The notes beneath the pieces are model-generated. The model had not been told where the DNA came from. It saw only the letters and a program-made list of their open reading frames with translations, and did no database searches. Made by a program: the position numbers and the translations under genes. Below are positions 55,812 through 64,000 of a stretch of 64,000 nt of DNA, one piece after another. Each line of letters opens with the position of its first letter. Position 1 is the first letter of the stretch. This DNA comes from CAZSDP01 sp964605665 (lineage in GTDB: Bacteria > Planctomycetota > UBA8108 > UBA1146): assembly GCA_964605665.1 (NCBI GenBank), contig CAZSDP010000003.1, positions 124,001 to 188,000 on the forward strand. The letters are read 5' to 3'.

Positions 55812-56950
55812 AGGTCTTACACCTCTTCTCAAATTGGAAGTTCACAGGGCCCGCTGATCCAGCGCTCATCCTCGCCACCAAGCTCGACGGTCGACTTCGG
55901 CAAGAAGGAATCGGCTCGGTCACCTGGGCAGCGGGGCGCGCTCCCGTTGAATCGGGGGTTCACGAACTCGGAGCCGAACGTGGGCTCGAGACCATCTCCG
56001 GGTTACGACTGCAAAAGCACCAACGCCCGGTGAGCTGGCTTCAAGATCTGAGGAAACTCCGACGGTGGTTTGTCGAAGGACGGTTTGATCTCGTCCACAC
56101 TCACCTCGCCAACGATCACCATCTTGCTGCAACCGCGGCCCACGGAACCTCTGTTCCCGTCGTCCGAAGCTACTATGACCTCGAACCACCTCGAACTCGC
56201 CGCGGACGAACTGCTTTGAAAAAGTCGCAGGCACTCTTGGCACCGAGTGAGACGGCGGCAGAGTCTCTTCGCAGTCAGTTTCCTTCCCTTGCCGACCGTG
56301 TCGAACTCGTTCCTCCGCCTCTCGATTTCGCCCGCTTTCAGGTGTCTCGGCAGCGAGAGAGTCTGCAGCGTTGGGGTATCGAAGCGGATGCGTTCGTGGT
56401 CGGGGTCGTCGCTCGGATGCAGCCCCACCGGAGATTCCCCGAGTTGATCGATGGCTTTGCCCAGGTTGCTCGAAATGATTCAGGACTGCAGCTCGTGATC
56501 CTCGGCCGCGGCACTCACCAAGAACCGGTCGCCAAAGAGCCTGCCGCCCATTCAGGAGTCGCCGATCAGATTCACTTTCCGGGCTACATCGATCCTGCGG
56601 AGTATCCCTCGGTCCTCCCCAATTTCGATGCGCTGATCTTCCTCGTGCCTGGATCGGACGGGACTTGCCGAGCGGCAAGGGAAGCGCAGGCATGCGGAGT
56701 TCCCTTGATCACTTCGTCACGAGGGTTACTGCCAGAGCTGATGGCTCCCGGTGAGAGTGGTCTACTACTCTCCGATGACACTCCGGACCAGATCGCGAAC
56801 GCGATTCAATCTCTCCGTGCAGACCCAGCTCGCCGAACAGCGCTCGCCCGAGGAGCGCTCGACTATGCCCGCAGCCGATTCGACCCGGAAGTGATCACCG
56901 ATCTCGTGATGGAAACTTACCGAAAAGTGCACCGTCAAGATCAACCCTGA
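55808..56950 (+). CDS. GT4 family glycosyltransferase
   Basis: A protein of 380 aa with a GTG start overlapping the GT2 stop. GT-B fold: acceptor-side start MKVLHLFSNWKFTGPAD, then DLVHTHLANDHH. The donor-side region has VVGVVARMQPHRRFPELIDG and the EAQACGVPLITSSRGLLPEL motif, where the usual E-x7-E reads REAQACG. It probably extends the LPS core or an attached glycan. It is the last gene of the operon; no terminator hairpin was seen before 57039. Confidence 0.9.
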   Translation: MKVLHLFSNWKFTGPADPALILATKLDGRLRQEGIGSVTWAAGRAPVESGVHELGAERGLETISGLRLQKHQRPVSWLQDLRKLRRWFVEGRFDLVHTHLANDHHLAATAAHGTSVPVVRSYYDLEPPRTRRGRTALKKSQALLAPSETAAESLRSQFPSLADRVELVPPPLDFARFQVSRQRESLQRWGIEADAFVVGVVARMQPHRRFPELIDGFAQVARNDSGLQLVILGRGTHQEPVAKEPAAHSGVADQIHFPGYIDPAEYPSVLPNFDALIFLVPGSDGTCRAAREAQACGVPLITSSRGLLPELMAPGESGLLLSDDTPDQIANAIQSLRADPARRTALARGALDYARSRFDPEVITDLVMETYRKVHRQDQP

Positions 56951-57038
56951 AGCGACAACGCTTGCGGATCTGCGGATCGACCTGTCACCGTTCTAAAGCG
57001 GCGTTGTCGATCGCCCGAGTCGTTACTGAATCGCGCTC

Positions 57039-57707
57039 TTACTCCCCAAGTTGATTCACAGATCGGTTCGCACTGACCGACGGTAGCTTCCAGGGAATGG
57101 GCGCTTCGCCGCAACGGGGGCAAGGGCGGCCGAAGAACCCCGCAATCGAACAGGTCTCACAATCCACGCCACGCTCGAGAGCGAGGTGGAGGCGGCGCAA
57201 TTGAAGAATCGCGGTCTGATGGAGATCGGGATCGAGGAAGCTCACATTGCCCGCCCAGCGCGTCCCACATTCCGCGCAGACCCCCATCCCCCCATGAGAG
57301 AGACGACAATCGGCACACTCCACCTCTTCGAATCGGAGTGTCTCTCCTCGATGGAGTGACCAGGTCAACTCGGTGAAATACAGCTGTCCGTCGACGTAAC
57401 CCATACGGCAGCGACGACAAAACTGATCTTGCTCGATCACCTCTGCACATTCGAGACAGAGGATCTGGGTCGGGTCGATCTCATGACCATGGGCGTCGAG
57501 AGCCTCGTGAAACTCGCGACTTCTGATCTCCCAGCCGGCGACATGACCATGCTGGCACAACTCACAGTAACCATTGACCTGGCGCGCCTCGTCGCACTCG
57601 ACACAAGAGATGCAACTCGGTGCTGCTGGGTGTGATTCTCGGGAGACGGTGCCAGCACAACTCGTCCCAAAGATGAGAATCGCGATGAGAAGCTGTGCAC
57701 TCCCCAT
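57039..57707 (-). CDS. Zinc-ribbon lipoprotein with multiple CxxC pairs
   Basis: A protein of 222 aa from the ATG at 57707, chosen because it puts a lipobox (GTSC) in a good signal sequence; a GTG at 57758 would overlap the upstream stop. The mature part contains eight CxxC-type knuckles (CVEC, CELC, CLEC, CRRC, CADC, CAEC, CETC, CPRC). They form about four zinc ribbons like those of double zinc ribbon proteins. Such folds are usual in the cytoplasm, so an exported, lipid-anchored version is odd. It could also be a cytosolic protein with a mis-set start. Function unknown. Confidence 0.65.
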   Translation of the reverse strand: MGSAQLLIAILIFGTSCAGTVSRESHPAAPSCISCVECDEARQVNGYCELCQHGHVAGWEIRSREFHEALDAHGHEIDPTQILCLECAEVIEQDQFCRRCRMGYVDGQLYFTELTWSLHRGETLRFEEVECADCRLSHGGMGVCAECGTRWAGNVSFLDPDLHQTAILQLRRLHLALERGVDCETCSIAGFFGRPCPRCGEAPIPWKLPSVSANRSVNQLGE

Positions 57708-57748
57708 CGCGATACACCGACTCTTCAGCTTAAAGAACTGGATGTCCT

Positions 57749-58579
57749 TCACGGACACGCGGCAAAATTGGAACAGGACAAGGTCGAAGTTGAGCTATCA
57801 GGTCCACAGCCTGGGAACGGTGCCGGCGGCGGCGCTCCTCCAGTGAATAGATACGAGAGTAGTCCCACAACATCGGCGATGTTCGAGCTACCACTACCAT
57901 TGATGTCATGGGCAGCCGGGCAATCTCCGATGGGAGCACCCTGGAACAGAATAGAAAGCAACGCGATGGCGTCACCGATCCCGATCGCCCCATCCTCATT
58001 GATATCTCCACGGATCAACTCTGCAACAGGAGGTCCCCCCGCGTCGACCGATCCGGTTTCACTCGCGTAGTTGGTGGGGGAATTCAATCCGCTGCTCCAA
58101 TTCCCGGTCACTGGATCTTTGTTGTAAGAAGTCAGTCCGTCGGTAGGGATCACAGCGAGTGGCATCGCGATGGTGTCGTAAAAGAAGAGCTCGATCGTGT
58201 CTCCCGCAACGTTGAAGAAGTTGTCGGGAATGATGTAGTCAGGGGTGGGCGCACCGGGTAGCGCTGCGAATCCGGCAGTAGCGAGCAAGAGTGACCTCAT
58301 CGCGGTATTACCGGTCAAGTTCGCCGGGAAATCGAATTGCGTCATCTGGACCGTCGCACGGACCCACTTGCCAGCCATATTCACTTCGCAACAAGCACTC
58401 GTCGGTTGAAACAGTTCGATGAATTGAATTGTCCCATCATGGTTCGTGAACACCTCCGAGAGATCCCAGAGGTGGGAACCCGCCTCGACGGCACTCGCCC
58501 CCATGAATATCATCAGCACGGCACAGAGTAGAACTCCAATACGGTGCTGTAATGATCGGGAAGAATTACTCATCTGCAT
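57749..58579 (-). CDS. Secreted protein with C-terminal dockerin-like module
   Basis: A protein of 276 aa. The ATG at 58579 has GAGAGGTGGTGACTG upstream. The signal peptide ends SAVEAGS. The body (about 35-180) is a beta-rich domain opening WDLSEVFTNHDGTIQFIELF. This resembles the small lamin-tail-like or exported planctomycete domains that include TIQFIELF. The C-terminus carries RGDINEDGAIG and HDINGSGSSN, with weaker Ca ligands in the second loop than in sister proteins, and the Cys tail ending AACP. Confidence 0.8.
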   Translation of the reverse strand: MQMSNSSRSLQHRIGVLLCAVLMIFMGASAVEAGSHLWDLSEVFTNHDGTIQFIELFQPTSACCEVNMAGKWVRATVQMTQFDFPANLTGNTAMRSLLLATAGFAALPGAPTPDYIIPDNFFNVAGDTIELFFYDTIAMPLAVIPTDGLTSYNKDPVTGNWSSGLNSPTNYASETGSVDAGGPPVAELIRGDINEDGAIGIGDAIALLSILFQGAPIGDCPAAHDINGSGSSNIADVVGLLSYLFTGGAPPPAPFPGCGPDSSTSTLSCSNFAACP

Positions 58580-59064
58580 CAGTCACCACCTCTCGCGAAC
58601 CGCTGTCGTGTTGTTTTCTCGCCAGCTCTGCCGATTGAAAAATAAAAAAAAATTTTGCTCATCAAGGTTCTAGGAGTTCGATCGGCGTCACCCAGTATTT
58701 CACCGGTCACAGGCTTCAGCGATCAGTCACTCCGTCTCAGTATCACGGTGTTCAGCGCCACATCAAGCTCTGCATACAATCGCTCTTTCGTCAAGCTGCA
58801 ATCTGTAGAAGTCACCTGTCTCAACTCTGATCTCCGACATGCGTACCGTTCCGACGAATGGTGGTGTATCCTTGGAAGGCATGCAGTAATAGTAGTGCCT
58901 CTCTCCCACTCGCGACCGAGCGAGAACCGTGAACGAGGGAGAGTCGCGCGTAAAGGGCGGTCGGCTTCAGAAAAAGGCGATGGGCTTCAGAAAAGGGCGA
59001 TGGGCTTCAGAACTGCCCACCTCAAGAAGTACTGCCCACATTAGGAAGTACGGAGTACGAACAG
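58580..59064. other. Intergenic region with three 20-bp repeats; no gene seen
   Basis: About 485 bp. An A/T-rich stretch near 58637-58660 is a likely promoter for the leftward dockerin-like gene. GGCTTCAG recurs every 20 bp at 58962, 58982 and 59002, with the sequence GGGCGATGGGCTTCAGAA shared. No supported coding frame. Confidence 0.55.
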
Positions 59065-59766
59065 ATGTCTCGGCAAGACGCGGATTTCAACCATCCGTCC
59101 CCAGACCAGAATGGGGACCACAATTCTCGATCGCATTCCGATCGGAATGGGAAAAGCGATGGTCCGTCGTCAAATCAATCTCGTCGAGACTTCTCGAAGA
59201 ATGGCGCTACAGGTGGAAAGCCGCTGCGCGTCCCTCCCCCACCCAGCGACAGTTTTCCCAGCGAGCAAGCCGACGTTGAGTCACACTCTCTCAAAAATGG
59301 TTCTTTCCTCAACGGGACGCGGGGAAGCGCTGCGAAATCGAGACACCTGCGGCAAGCGACCCCCGACCAAACCGCTTCAGCGTCGCAATTGCGACCGGGT
59401 CCCATTTGTCGCGTTTGTCCGATTCGTTCCACATGTCGCAATATTTGCGACCTGGTCGAAGCATTGCTACCGAGCCCCGAGCGAGGTCGCGTGGATGCGG
59501 AAGATCTCCCCCGCCTCTTCACTGGAATCCGCATGCGAAGGGCTCTTCTCGACTACACCCATCTCCTCACCCCGCACCAAGCGGAGGTGGTTCGCCTCTA
59601 CTATCGCGAATCATTACAGCAACAAGAGATTGCGGAGAAACTCGGGGTCACCCAACAAGCGGTCCACGACAGCCTCAGACGGGCCCGGAAGACGATTGGG
59701 GAAAAGATTCTCCAGCCGGACCAACTCCCTGCCTTGGGATCCTCTGAGACTCAACTCGACGCCTGA
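59065..59766 (+). CDS. Sigma region 4-like helix-turn-helix regulator with Cys cluster
   Basis: A protein of 233 aa. The first ~105 residues are polar and probably disordered. A four-Cys cluster follows (about 114-130, CRVCPIRSTCRNIC), spaced like a zinc or iron-sulfur site. The C-terminal part (about 165-215) is a sigma-70 region 4-type helix-turn-helix (LTPHQAEVVRLYYRE, then QQEIAEKLGVTQQAVHDSL). There is no region 2, so it cannot be a complete sigma factor. It is more likely a transcription regulator or a sensor with a metal centre. The ATG has GGAG 9 nt upstream. Confidence 0.7.
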   Translation: MSRQDADFNHPSPDQNGDHNSRSHSDRNGKSDGPSSNQSRRDFSKNGATGGKPLRVPPPPSDSFPSEQADVESHSLKNGSFLNGTRGSAAKSRHLRQATPDQTASASQLRPGPICRVCPIRSTCRNICDLVEALLPSPERGRVDAEDLPRLFTGIRMRRALLDYTHLLTPHQAEVVRLYYRESLQQQEIAEKLGVTQQAVHDSLRRARKTIGEKILQPDQLPALGSSETQLDA

Positions 59767-60200
59767 GTCCGGTTTCTGTCTCTTCTGACCCGCCTCCTCA
59801 GCCCCGCCTCCTCGCTCCATTCTGCGATCTCCTTGCAAACAACCCATCGTCGCACGAATTGACAGTTTCTGCCCCCGCGATACAATTTCGGTGCGGTGTT
59901 TCCTCTTTCCGCTCGAGGGTTTGTGCTAGCCAGAATTGAAGAGGAGCAGGCCGGGCACCGGTAAGGTGCCTCCCGAACCATGGTGCTTTTGAGGAGGAGC
60001 GGGCCATTTTCCCGCCAGCCTCAGAATGAAATCAGGTTCACTCGCCTCCACCGTGAAGACCGTTAAAAAGTAAGAGCCATTGGGGGCCTCTCTAGGACTC
60101 CCTTGAGTCGACAGCGAGTGTTTCGCTCTCGCCGAATCACTCGGGGTCAGACTTTCTAACCCGGTGCTGGAAACCGGAGCTAAGGAATAGGAAGAGCGCG
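59767..60200. other. Long structured leader region; no gene seen
   Basis: About 434 bp before the propeller protein. Hairpins: GGCACC-GGTAA-GGTGCC near 59954-59970, GCGGG-CCATTTT-CCCGC near 59999-60015, and CCGGT-GCTGGAA-ACCGG near 60161. I checked by eye for cobalamin, c-di-GMP, TPP and SAM riboswitch cores and saw none. Confidence 0.45.
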
Positions 60201-62354
60201 ATGAAGCAACTCTTCAGCGTAACCGGCGTGGCCCAAATTGGGCTGCTCGTCGGCGGCATCATTTTTGGGAACCTCATCATTCCTTCCACATGTCACGCCG
60301 ACGTCTGTCTCGGTGATGACAATCCATATGGAGGGTGTGCGCTGAAACTTCGGGCCTATCCCGGGGAGTTCCCCTATGCGATTACAGTCACCGGGAACGA
60401 CGACCAAGTCGTGATCTCCGATCTCTTTTCGGGACTGTTCTACAAGCTGCCTCAAGCCGACATCACCGGCGGGCCAGCGACCGCACTTTCTTTTCCATGT
60501 CCACTTGGACAAGCGACCTATACCGGCTTGGCCTGGCATAGCGTGGAGGACCGCCTCTATTGGATCGCCGACCAGGGCACCGGCTCACAGCTTCTGGTGA
60601 TTTCGACCTTGAGCGGCACCCAGCAAGGAGCAGCAGTTCCGTTGACAGTTCCCAGCGGTGGAACCTTGAGCGGACTCACCTTCATGCCGGAGTCGGAGAC
60701 CTTCTGGACCGTCGACTTGGAGAACGATCTCTACCTCGAACTCGCACCGGATGGCACCTTCACCGGGAATCAGTTTGCCAGTCCAGGAACGAGTTCCTTC
60801 GGCGATTTCAGCTATGGCCTCGGACTCACTCGAGTCGAAGGTGATTCCCTCAATCCCAGCTATCTCGATCTCGGTATTGGATACCCGAGTGATCTGCGCA
60901 CCGCTCAGGTCGTTCGCACCGACACTTCGGGAAATCAATGGGGTCTCTACTACAATCTTGATTCTGAGAACGAAGCAACCGGCTGGATCACCGGTTTCGC
61001 TTGGGGAGACGTCGGGTCGAGTGGTGAATCCACCACCTTCATCTGTGACTACACCAATAACCGGGTGATTGAGATCCCGACGCCAACTCTGCAAGCACGA
61101 TCAGTTCTCGACATCAGCTGTACCGCGGATGCGATGAACAGCGTCACCCTCTCTTGGACGAATCCGATCCCGTACTCCGACATCGAGATTCTGCGAGATG
61201 GAACTTTGCTGGAAACTCTCTCCGGGACCGAGTCGATGTACGTTGATCTCGATCTCGAAGGTGCGACATACAGCTACGAAGTCAAACCGATTCCACTCAA
61301 TGGCTCCGATCTTCCCAGTGCCAACTGTGACGTCGTCGTCGGCTTCGGCCGTGGCTTGAACGCTGCGACTCACGATGGCGGAGAACCGTTTGGAATCACG
61401 GTGGTCGAGAGCCTCGACCAAGTTCTGGTCGCGGATCTCAACGAGGGCAGTGCCTACTTCTATACGAAGGATCTCGCCCCGGCGGGAACACCGATCGCCA
61501 GCCCCTTTGGTTCGACAGAAACCACCACGGGCGTGGCTTGGAATTCTTCCGACGATACGCTGCTTTGGCTGGCGGGTGCCACCGGACAGATTCAAAAGAC
61601 CGATCTGAGCGGCGGGGCCATCGGGATGCCGATCAACCTCACACCTGCTCCCAGTGGTCCGATTGGCGACATCAGCTACTCAGCACTCAACGACAGCTAT
61701 TTGGGAGTCAGTCTCACCAATAATGCTGTGGTCGAATTCACGGAGGCGGGAGATGTGCTGGGAACCATCTGTGCAGCCCCACCGCTGGGGAACTCTTCCT
61801 CCGCTCACGGAATGGGTGTCGCAGTCATCGACGACCCGAGCAGTTTGATCATCGACCTCCCCGTTGGACCTCAAGCTGCGGGCAAGGTCGATCGAGTGTT
61901 ACGTTTGATCGACTGCACCGATTCAGGACTCTCATACAACGTGACTCCGACCACGCTCTCGGGAGGAATCGCCGGCATTGCCTGGACCGCCGCCGCCTCA
62001 ACCGGGTCGGTCGGTGAATATATCGTCGGGTTCGATACCCGTACGATTTATGAAGTGTCGCTCGACATCAGTTCGCTGGGAGACGATTTCCAACGTGGAG
62101 ACGTCAATCTCGACGGAATTCTCGACATTTCTGATCCAACGGCTCTGCTGATCGCCCTCTTCGGCGGTGGATCATTGGAATGCCTCGACGGTGCCGACTT
62201 CAATGACGATGGAGTCAACAACATCGCCGATGTCGTCCTTCTCTTCGAGTTCCTCTTCATGGGCGGCATTACCCCAGCAGATCCTTTCCTCAGTTGTGGC
62301 GCAGACCCAACTGTTGACTCGATCACCTGCGATAACTACCCAATTTGCCCATAA
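60201..62354 (+). CDS. Secreted propeller-like protein with FN3-like domain and C-terminal dockerin-like module
   Basis: A protein of 717 aa. The ATG follows GGAAGAGCGCG. The signal peptide ends TCHAD. Residues about 50-300 and 390-620 look like two beta-propeller-type domains. Both contain matching starts (AYPGEFPYAITV; HDGGEPFGITVV) and repeated blades (GLAWHSVEDRLYWIADQGTG; GVAWNSSDDTLLWLAGATG). An FN3-like domain lies between them (about 305-385). The end carries the dockerin-like pair (RGDVNLDGILD, DFNDDGVNN) and tail ending PICP. A surface-binding role is likely; no catalytic residues are evident. Confidence 0.86.
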   Translation: MKQLFSVTGVAQIGLLVGGIIFGNLIIPSTCHADVCLGDDNPYGGCALKLRAYPGEFPYAITVTGNDDQVVISDLFSGLFYKLPQADITGGPATALSFPCPLGQATYTGLAWHSVEDRLYWIADQGTGSQLLVISTLSGTQQGAAVPLTVPSGGTLSGLTFMPESETFWTVDLENDLYLELAPDGTFTGNQFASPGTSSFGDFSYGLGLTRVEGDSLNPSYLDLGIGYPSDLRTAQVVRTDTSGNQWGLYYNLDSENEATGWITGFAWGDVGSSGESTTFICDYTNNRVIEIPTPTLQARSVLDISCTADAMNSVTLSWTNPIPYSDIEILRDGTLLETLSGTESMYVDLDLEGATYSYEVKPIPLNGSDLPSANCDVVVGFGRGLNAATHDGGEPFGITVVESLDQVLVADLNEGSAYFYTKDLAPAGTPIASPFGSTETTTGVAWNSSDDTLLWLAGATGQIQKTDLSGGAIGMPINLTPAPSGPIGDISYSALNDSYLGVSLTNNAVVEFTEAGDVLGTICAAPPLGNSSSAHGMGVAVIDDPSSLIIDLPVGPQAAGKVDRVLRLIDCTDSGLSYNVTPTTLSGGIAGIAWTAAASTGSVGEYIVGFDTRTIYEVSLDISSLGDDFQRGDVNLDGILDISDPTALLIALFGGGSLECLDGADFNDDGVNNIADVVLLFEFLFMGGITPADPFLSCGADPTVDSITCDNYPICP

Positions 62355-62375
62355 CCGATTGCAATCATCGCATTG

Positions 62376-62415
62376 AAAAAGGCTCCGCTGTGACCAACAG
62401 CGGAGCCTTTTTTTT
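62376..62415. terminator. Bidirectional terminator
   Basis: AAAAAGGCTCCGCTG-TGACCAA-CAGCGGAGCCTTTTTTTT between convergent genes. The stem is a perfect inverted repeat with a T-tract on both strands. Confidence 0.95.
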
Positions 62416-62443
62416 GTCGAGTAACCTCGCCTGTCTTGCCTGC

Positions 62444-63463
62444 TCAGGGCGAGAGCGCCTTCACCAACATTGGCAGGGAAACATCGAGACGGTAGTCGAT
62501 CGATGAGTGGTTGTCGTCAAACTCCTCATAGTGATGGGCGATGTCCAATCGAGCCAACCGTTCATGCAAAATCCGCGCACCATAATGAAGCCGATATTGG
62601 TCTTGAGTCCCGACGTCTATGTAGAGACAGCGCAGTGAGCGCAGAGCGGACACATGTTGATCAACGACTTCTACCGGATCATGCCGAAGCCACCGCGCCC
62701 AACTCTCGTCATCGAGTTCACCGGTGTGGAGGTCCATCGGCATCCGAAAACCGAGGGCGGTGCTAGGATCGGGATCGTAGGTCGCAGCCATGGCAATCGT
62801 CATCAGGGTGTGAATCTCAGATCCGCGGTACTTTTTCTTCACTGCCATCGCTTCGAGAAACTTCTCGACCGATCGGTCGTACTTTGAGAGGCCGTCGAGG
62901 GCGACCGGGAAATCGGGTAGATATCCGTAAAGGAAATACATGTCTCCCGAGTGACAAGCGACCCCTCCCCAGACATCTGCGTAGAGCATTCCGTGCATCA
63001 ACGCGCCATATCCGCCAGAAGACTTGCCGAAAACTCCACGATGATCACGGGACCCGAGCGTCGCGAAATTCTCATCGAGCCAGGGGACGAGCTCCTCGGT
63101 CAAATATGTTGCCCAAGGTCCAATCGCACTCGAATCGATGTACTGGTTCCCCCCGAGTGCTGTGAAGCAGTCGGGGAATGCCACAATCGCAGGTGGCATC
63201 GCCCCTTCACCGATCAAACGATCGAGACGCTCAGGGACATTCTCACCAAATCCCTGCCAACTGACGTGCTTCAGCCCACTCCCGGTGTAGCCAACCAAAT
63301 CGACCAACAACGGGTATCGTTGCGAATCAGAATGGTCGTAACCGGGAGGCAGGTATACGGCCACGCGCCGCACCGGATCATCTCCGAGCGCGTTGCCATT
63401 GAGGCAATCAGAGCGATGTTCGAGAATCTCAACTTGTCCGATCGGACCTGAGTATCGGCGCAA
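62444..63463 (-). CDS. Alpha/beta-hydrolase esterase (esterase D/Fes-like)
   Basis: A protein of 339 aa. The start chosen is the TTG at 63463, because GGAGG lies 7 nt upstream; a longer frame exists but lacks a site. Nucleophile Ser in GKSSGGYGA. Acid in DVGTQDQYRLHYGA. His in DDNHSSIDYR. The N-terminal VAVYLPPGYDHS, then YPLLVDLVGYTG is typical of the putative esterase (esterase D/enterochelin esterase) family. No signal peptide is seen, so it is probably cytoplasmic. The substrate is unknown. Confidence 0.85.
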   Translation of the reverse strand: MRRYSGPIGQVEILEHRSDCLNGNALGDDPVRRVAVYLPPGYDHSDSQRYPLLVDLVGYTGSGLKHVSWQGFGENVPERLDRLIGEGAMPPAIVAFPDCFTALGGNQYIDSSAIGPWATYLTEELVPWLDENFATLGSRDHRGVFGKSSGGYGALMHGMLYADVWGGVACHSGDMYFLYGYLPDFPVALDGLSKYDRSVEKFLEAMAVKKKYRGSEIHTLMTIAMAATYDPDPSTALGFRMPMDLHTGELDDESWARWLRHDPVEVVDQHVSALRSLRCLYIDVGTQDQYRLHYGARILHERLARLDIAHHYEEFDDNHSSIDYRLDVSLPMLVKALSP

Positions 63464-63705
63464 TGCACACCCTCCTACTTCCTGATCGCCCAGCTCTTCT
63501 AGGCTCGAGAACCGCCTCCAAGGTAAGGATTCCACCACCAAAAGTGCATGAATCTGCCCCTTATCGCCGATTCTGGCTCCCCATCACCAAAGGGCGCGGG
63601 ATAGAATCCACGCCGCCTCCGTGGGCCACGGCCAAACGGCCGACCGCGAGAAACATAAAGACCACCAAATTCTTCAGTCCGTGGTGAAGCGTGGAAGGAG
63701 CCCGG

Positions 63706-64000
63706 ATGACCTCCGAGCATAAACGAGAGTATCTCACCCCTGATTTCTCCCCCAGCGATCTCGCCGCGGTCGAATCGATCTTCGATGAATTGAACGATCG
63801 CCCGCTCACCGATGCCGAGTCGCTCATCAAGTGGTGCCATGACTTGAGCGAAGTCAGCGCCTGCCTTTCAGAAGAAGGAGCGCGCCGCTTCGTCGAGCAT
63901 ACCTGTCACACCAATGACGACGATGTTAAAGCTCGGTACTTGGAGTGGGTCGAGAAGTTTCAACCGGTCTTGAAGAAGCGGTCGTTCATTCTAGATCAGA
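63706..64000 (+). CDS. M3-family oligoendopeptidase (partial, 5' end only)
   Basis: The first 98 codons of a gene cut by the window end. The ATG at 63706 follows GGAAGGAG. The N-terminal sequence (YLTPDFSPSDLAAVESIFDE; DAESLIKWCHDLSEVSA; EWVEKFQPVLKKRSFILDQ) fits the helical start of PepF/M3-type oligoendopeptidases. The catalytic HExxH motif would lie off window. Divergent from the esterase. Confidence 0.7.
   Translation, partial: MTSEHKREYLTPDFSPSDLAAVESIFDELNDRPLTDAESLIKWCHDLSEVSACLSEEGARRFVEHTCHTNDDDVKARYLEWVEKFQPVLKKRSFILDQ

Noticed and set aside
60026..60073. 15-codon frame starting MKSGSLASTV in the leader of the propeller gene
   Set aside because: No Shine-Dalgarno sequence precedes it and nothing else supports translation.

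Overview
The window looks like part of a chromosome from an uncultured, probably marine or aquatic, member of the Planctomycetota. The evidence is indirect. Seven secreted proteins carry dockerin-like tandem Ca-binding modules of the planctomycete type with a Cys-containing end. There is a Ser/Thr kinase fused to PDZ and sulfatase-modifying-factor-like domains, translationally coupled to an ECF-type sigma factor. There is also a YdjY-like protein, a secreted sulfatase, a futalosine-pathway MqnA and Gram-negative LPS-core genes. No rRNA operon, phage, insertion sequence or CRISPR array was seen. Two 100-N scaffold gaps are present (25391-25490 and 32347-32446).

Layout. 1-11.3 kb holds exported proteins: a Lys-C-like protease cut by the window edge, a giant subtilase with a P-domain and thrombospondin-3-like repeats, an eight-module FN3-like repeat protein and a CBM9-like protein; the last three end in the dockerin-like module. 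11.5-15.3 kb holds the kinase and sigma factor. 15.5-16.9 kb holds a tandem pair of unrecognised four-helix membrane proteins with identical 3' regions and terminators. 17-25.3 kb holds a cohesin-like/dockerin-like protein, a PhoD phosphatase, an M23 peptidase with an N-terminal dockerin-like module, a sulfatase lipoprotein and an AmpG-like transporter. 25.5-31.1 kb holds initiator tRNA-Met, a membrane coiled-coil protein, a class V aminotransferase with DUF1015, and a prenyltransferase-like/YdjY-like pair. 31.6-38.4 kb holds a histidine-rich repeat protein, three exported proteins, and a PilZ-like coiled-coil protein followed by a MamK-like actin.

38.4-46.3 kb (minus strand) holds a YfcE-like phosphoesterase, a DUF985 cupin, a HEAT-repeat lipoprotein, a secretin, a CHAT-domain protein and gluQ. 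46.3-47.1 kb is non-coding, with 131-bp direct repeats and a structured, terminator-bearing stretch. 47.1-53.1 kb is housekeeping: a sugar-nucleotide epimerase, prfB, glyA, trpS, a DUF502 protein and tRNA-Pro. 53.3-57 kb is a four-gene operon with overlapping stops and starts (Kdo-kinase-like, mqnA, GT2, GT4). The rest holds a zinc-ribbon lipoprotein, two more dockerin-like proteins, a sigma region 4-like regulator, an esterase and the start of an M3 peptidase.

How it fits together. The strongest theme is a set of exported proteins sharing a dockerin-like module, with one protein in the same window also carrying a cohesin-like domain. That raises the possibility of a surface-attachment or assembly system, though the module could equally be a sorting tag. 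The second theme is a candidate cytoskeletal pair (MamK-like actin plus PilZ-like coiled coil). Starts were chosen from Shine-Dalgarno spacing, so several differ from the longest reading frame.
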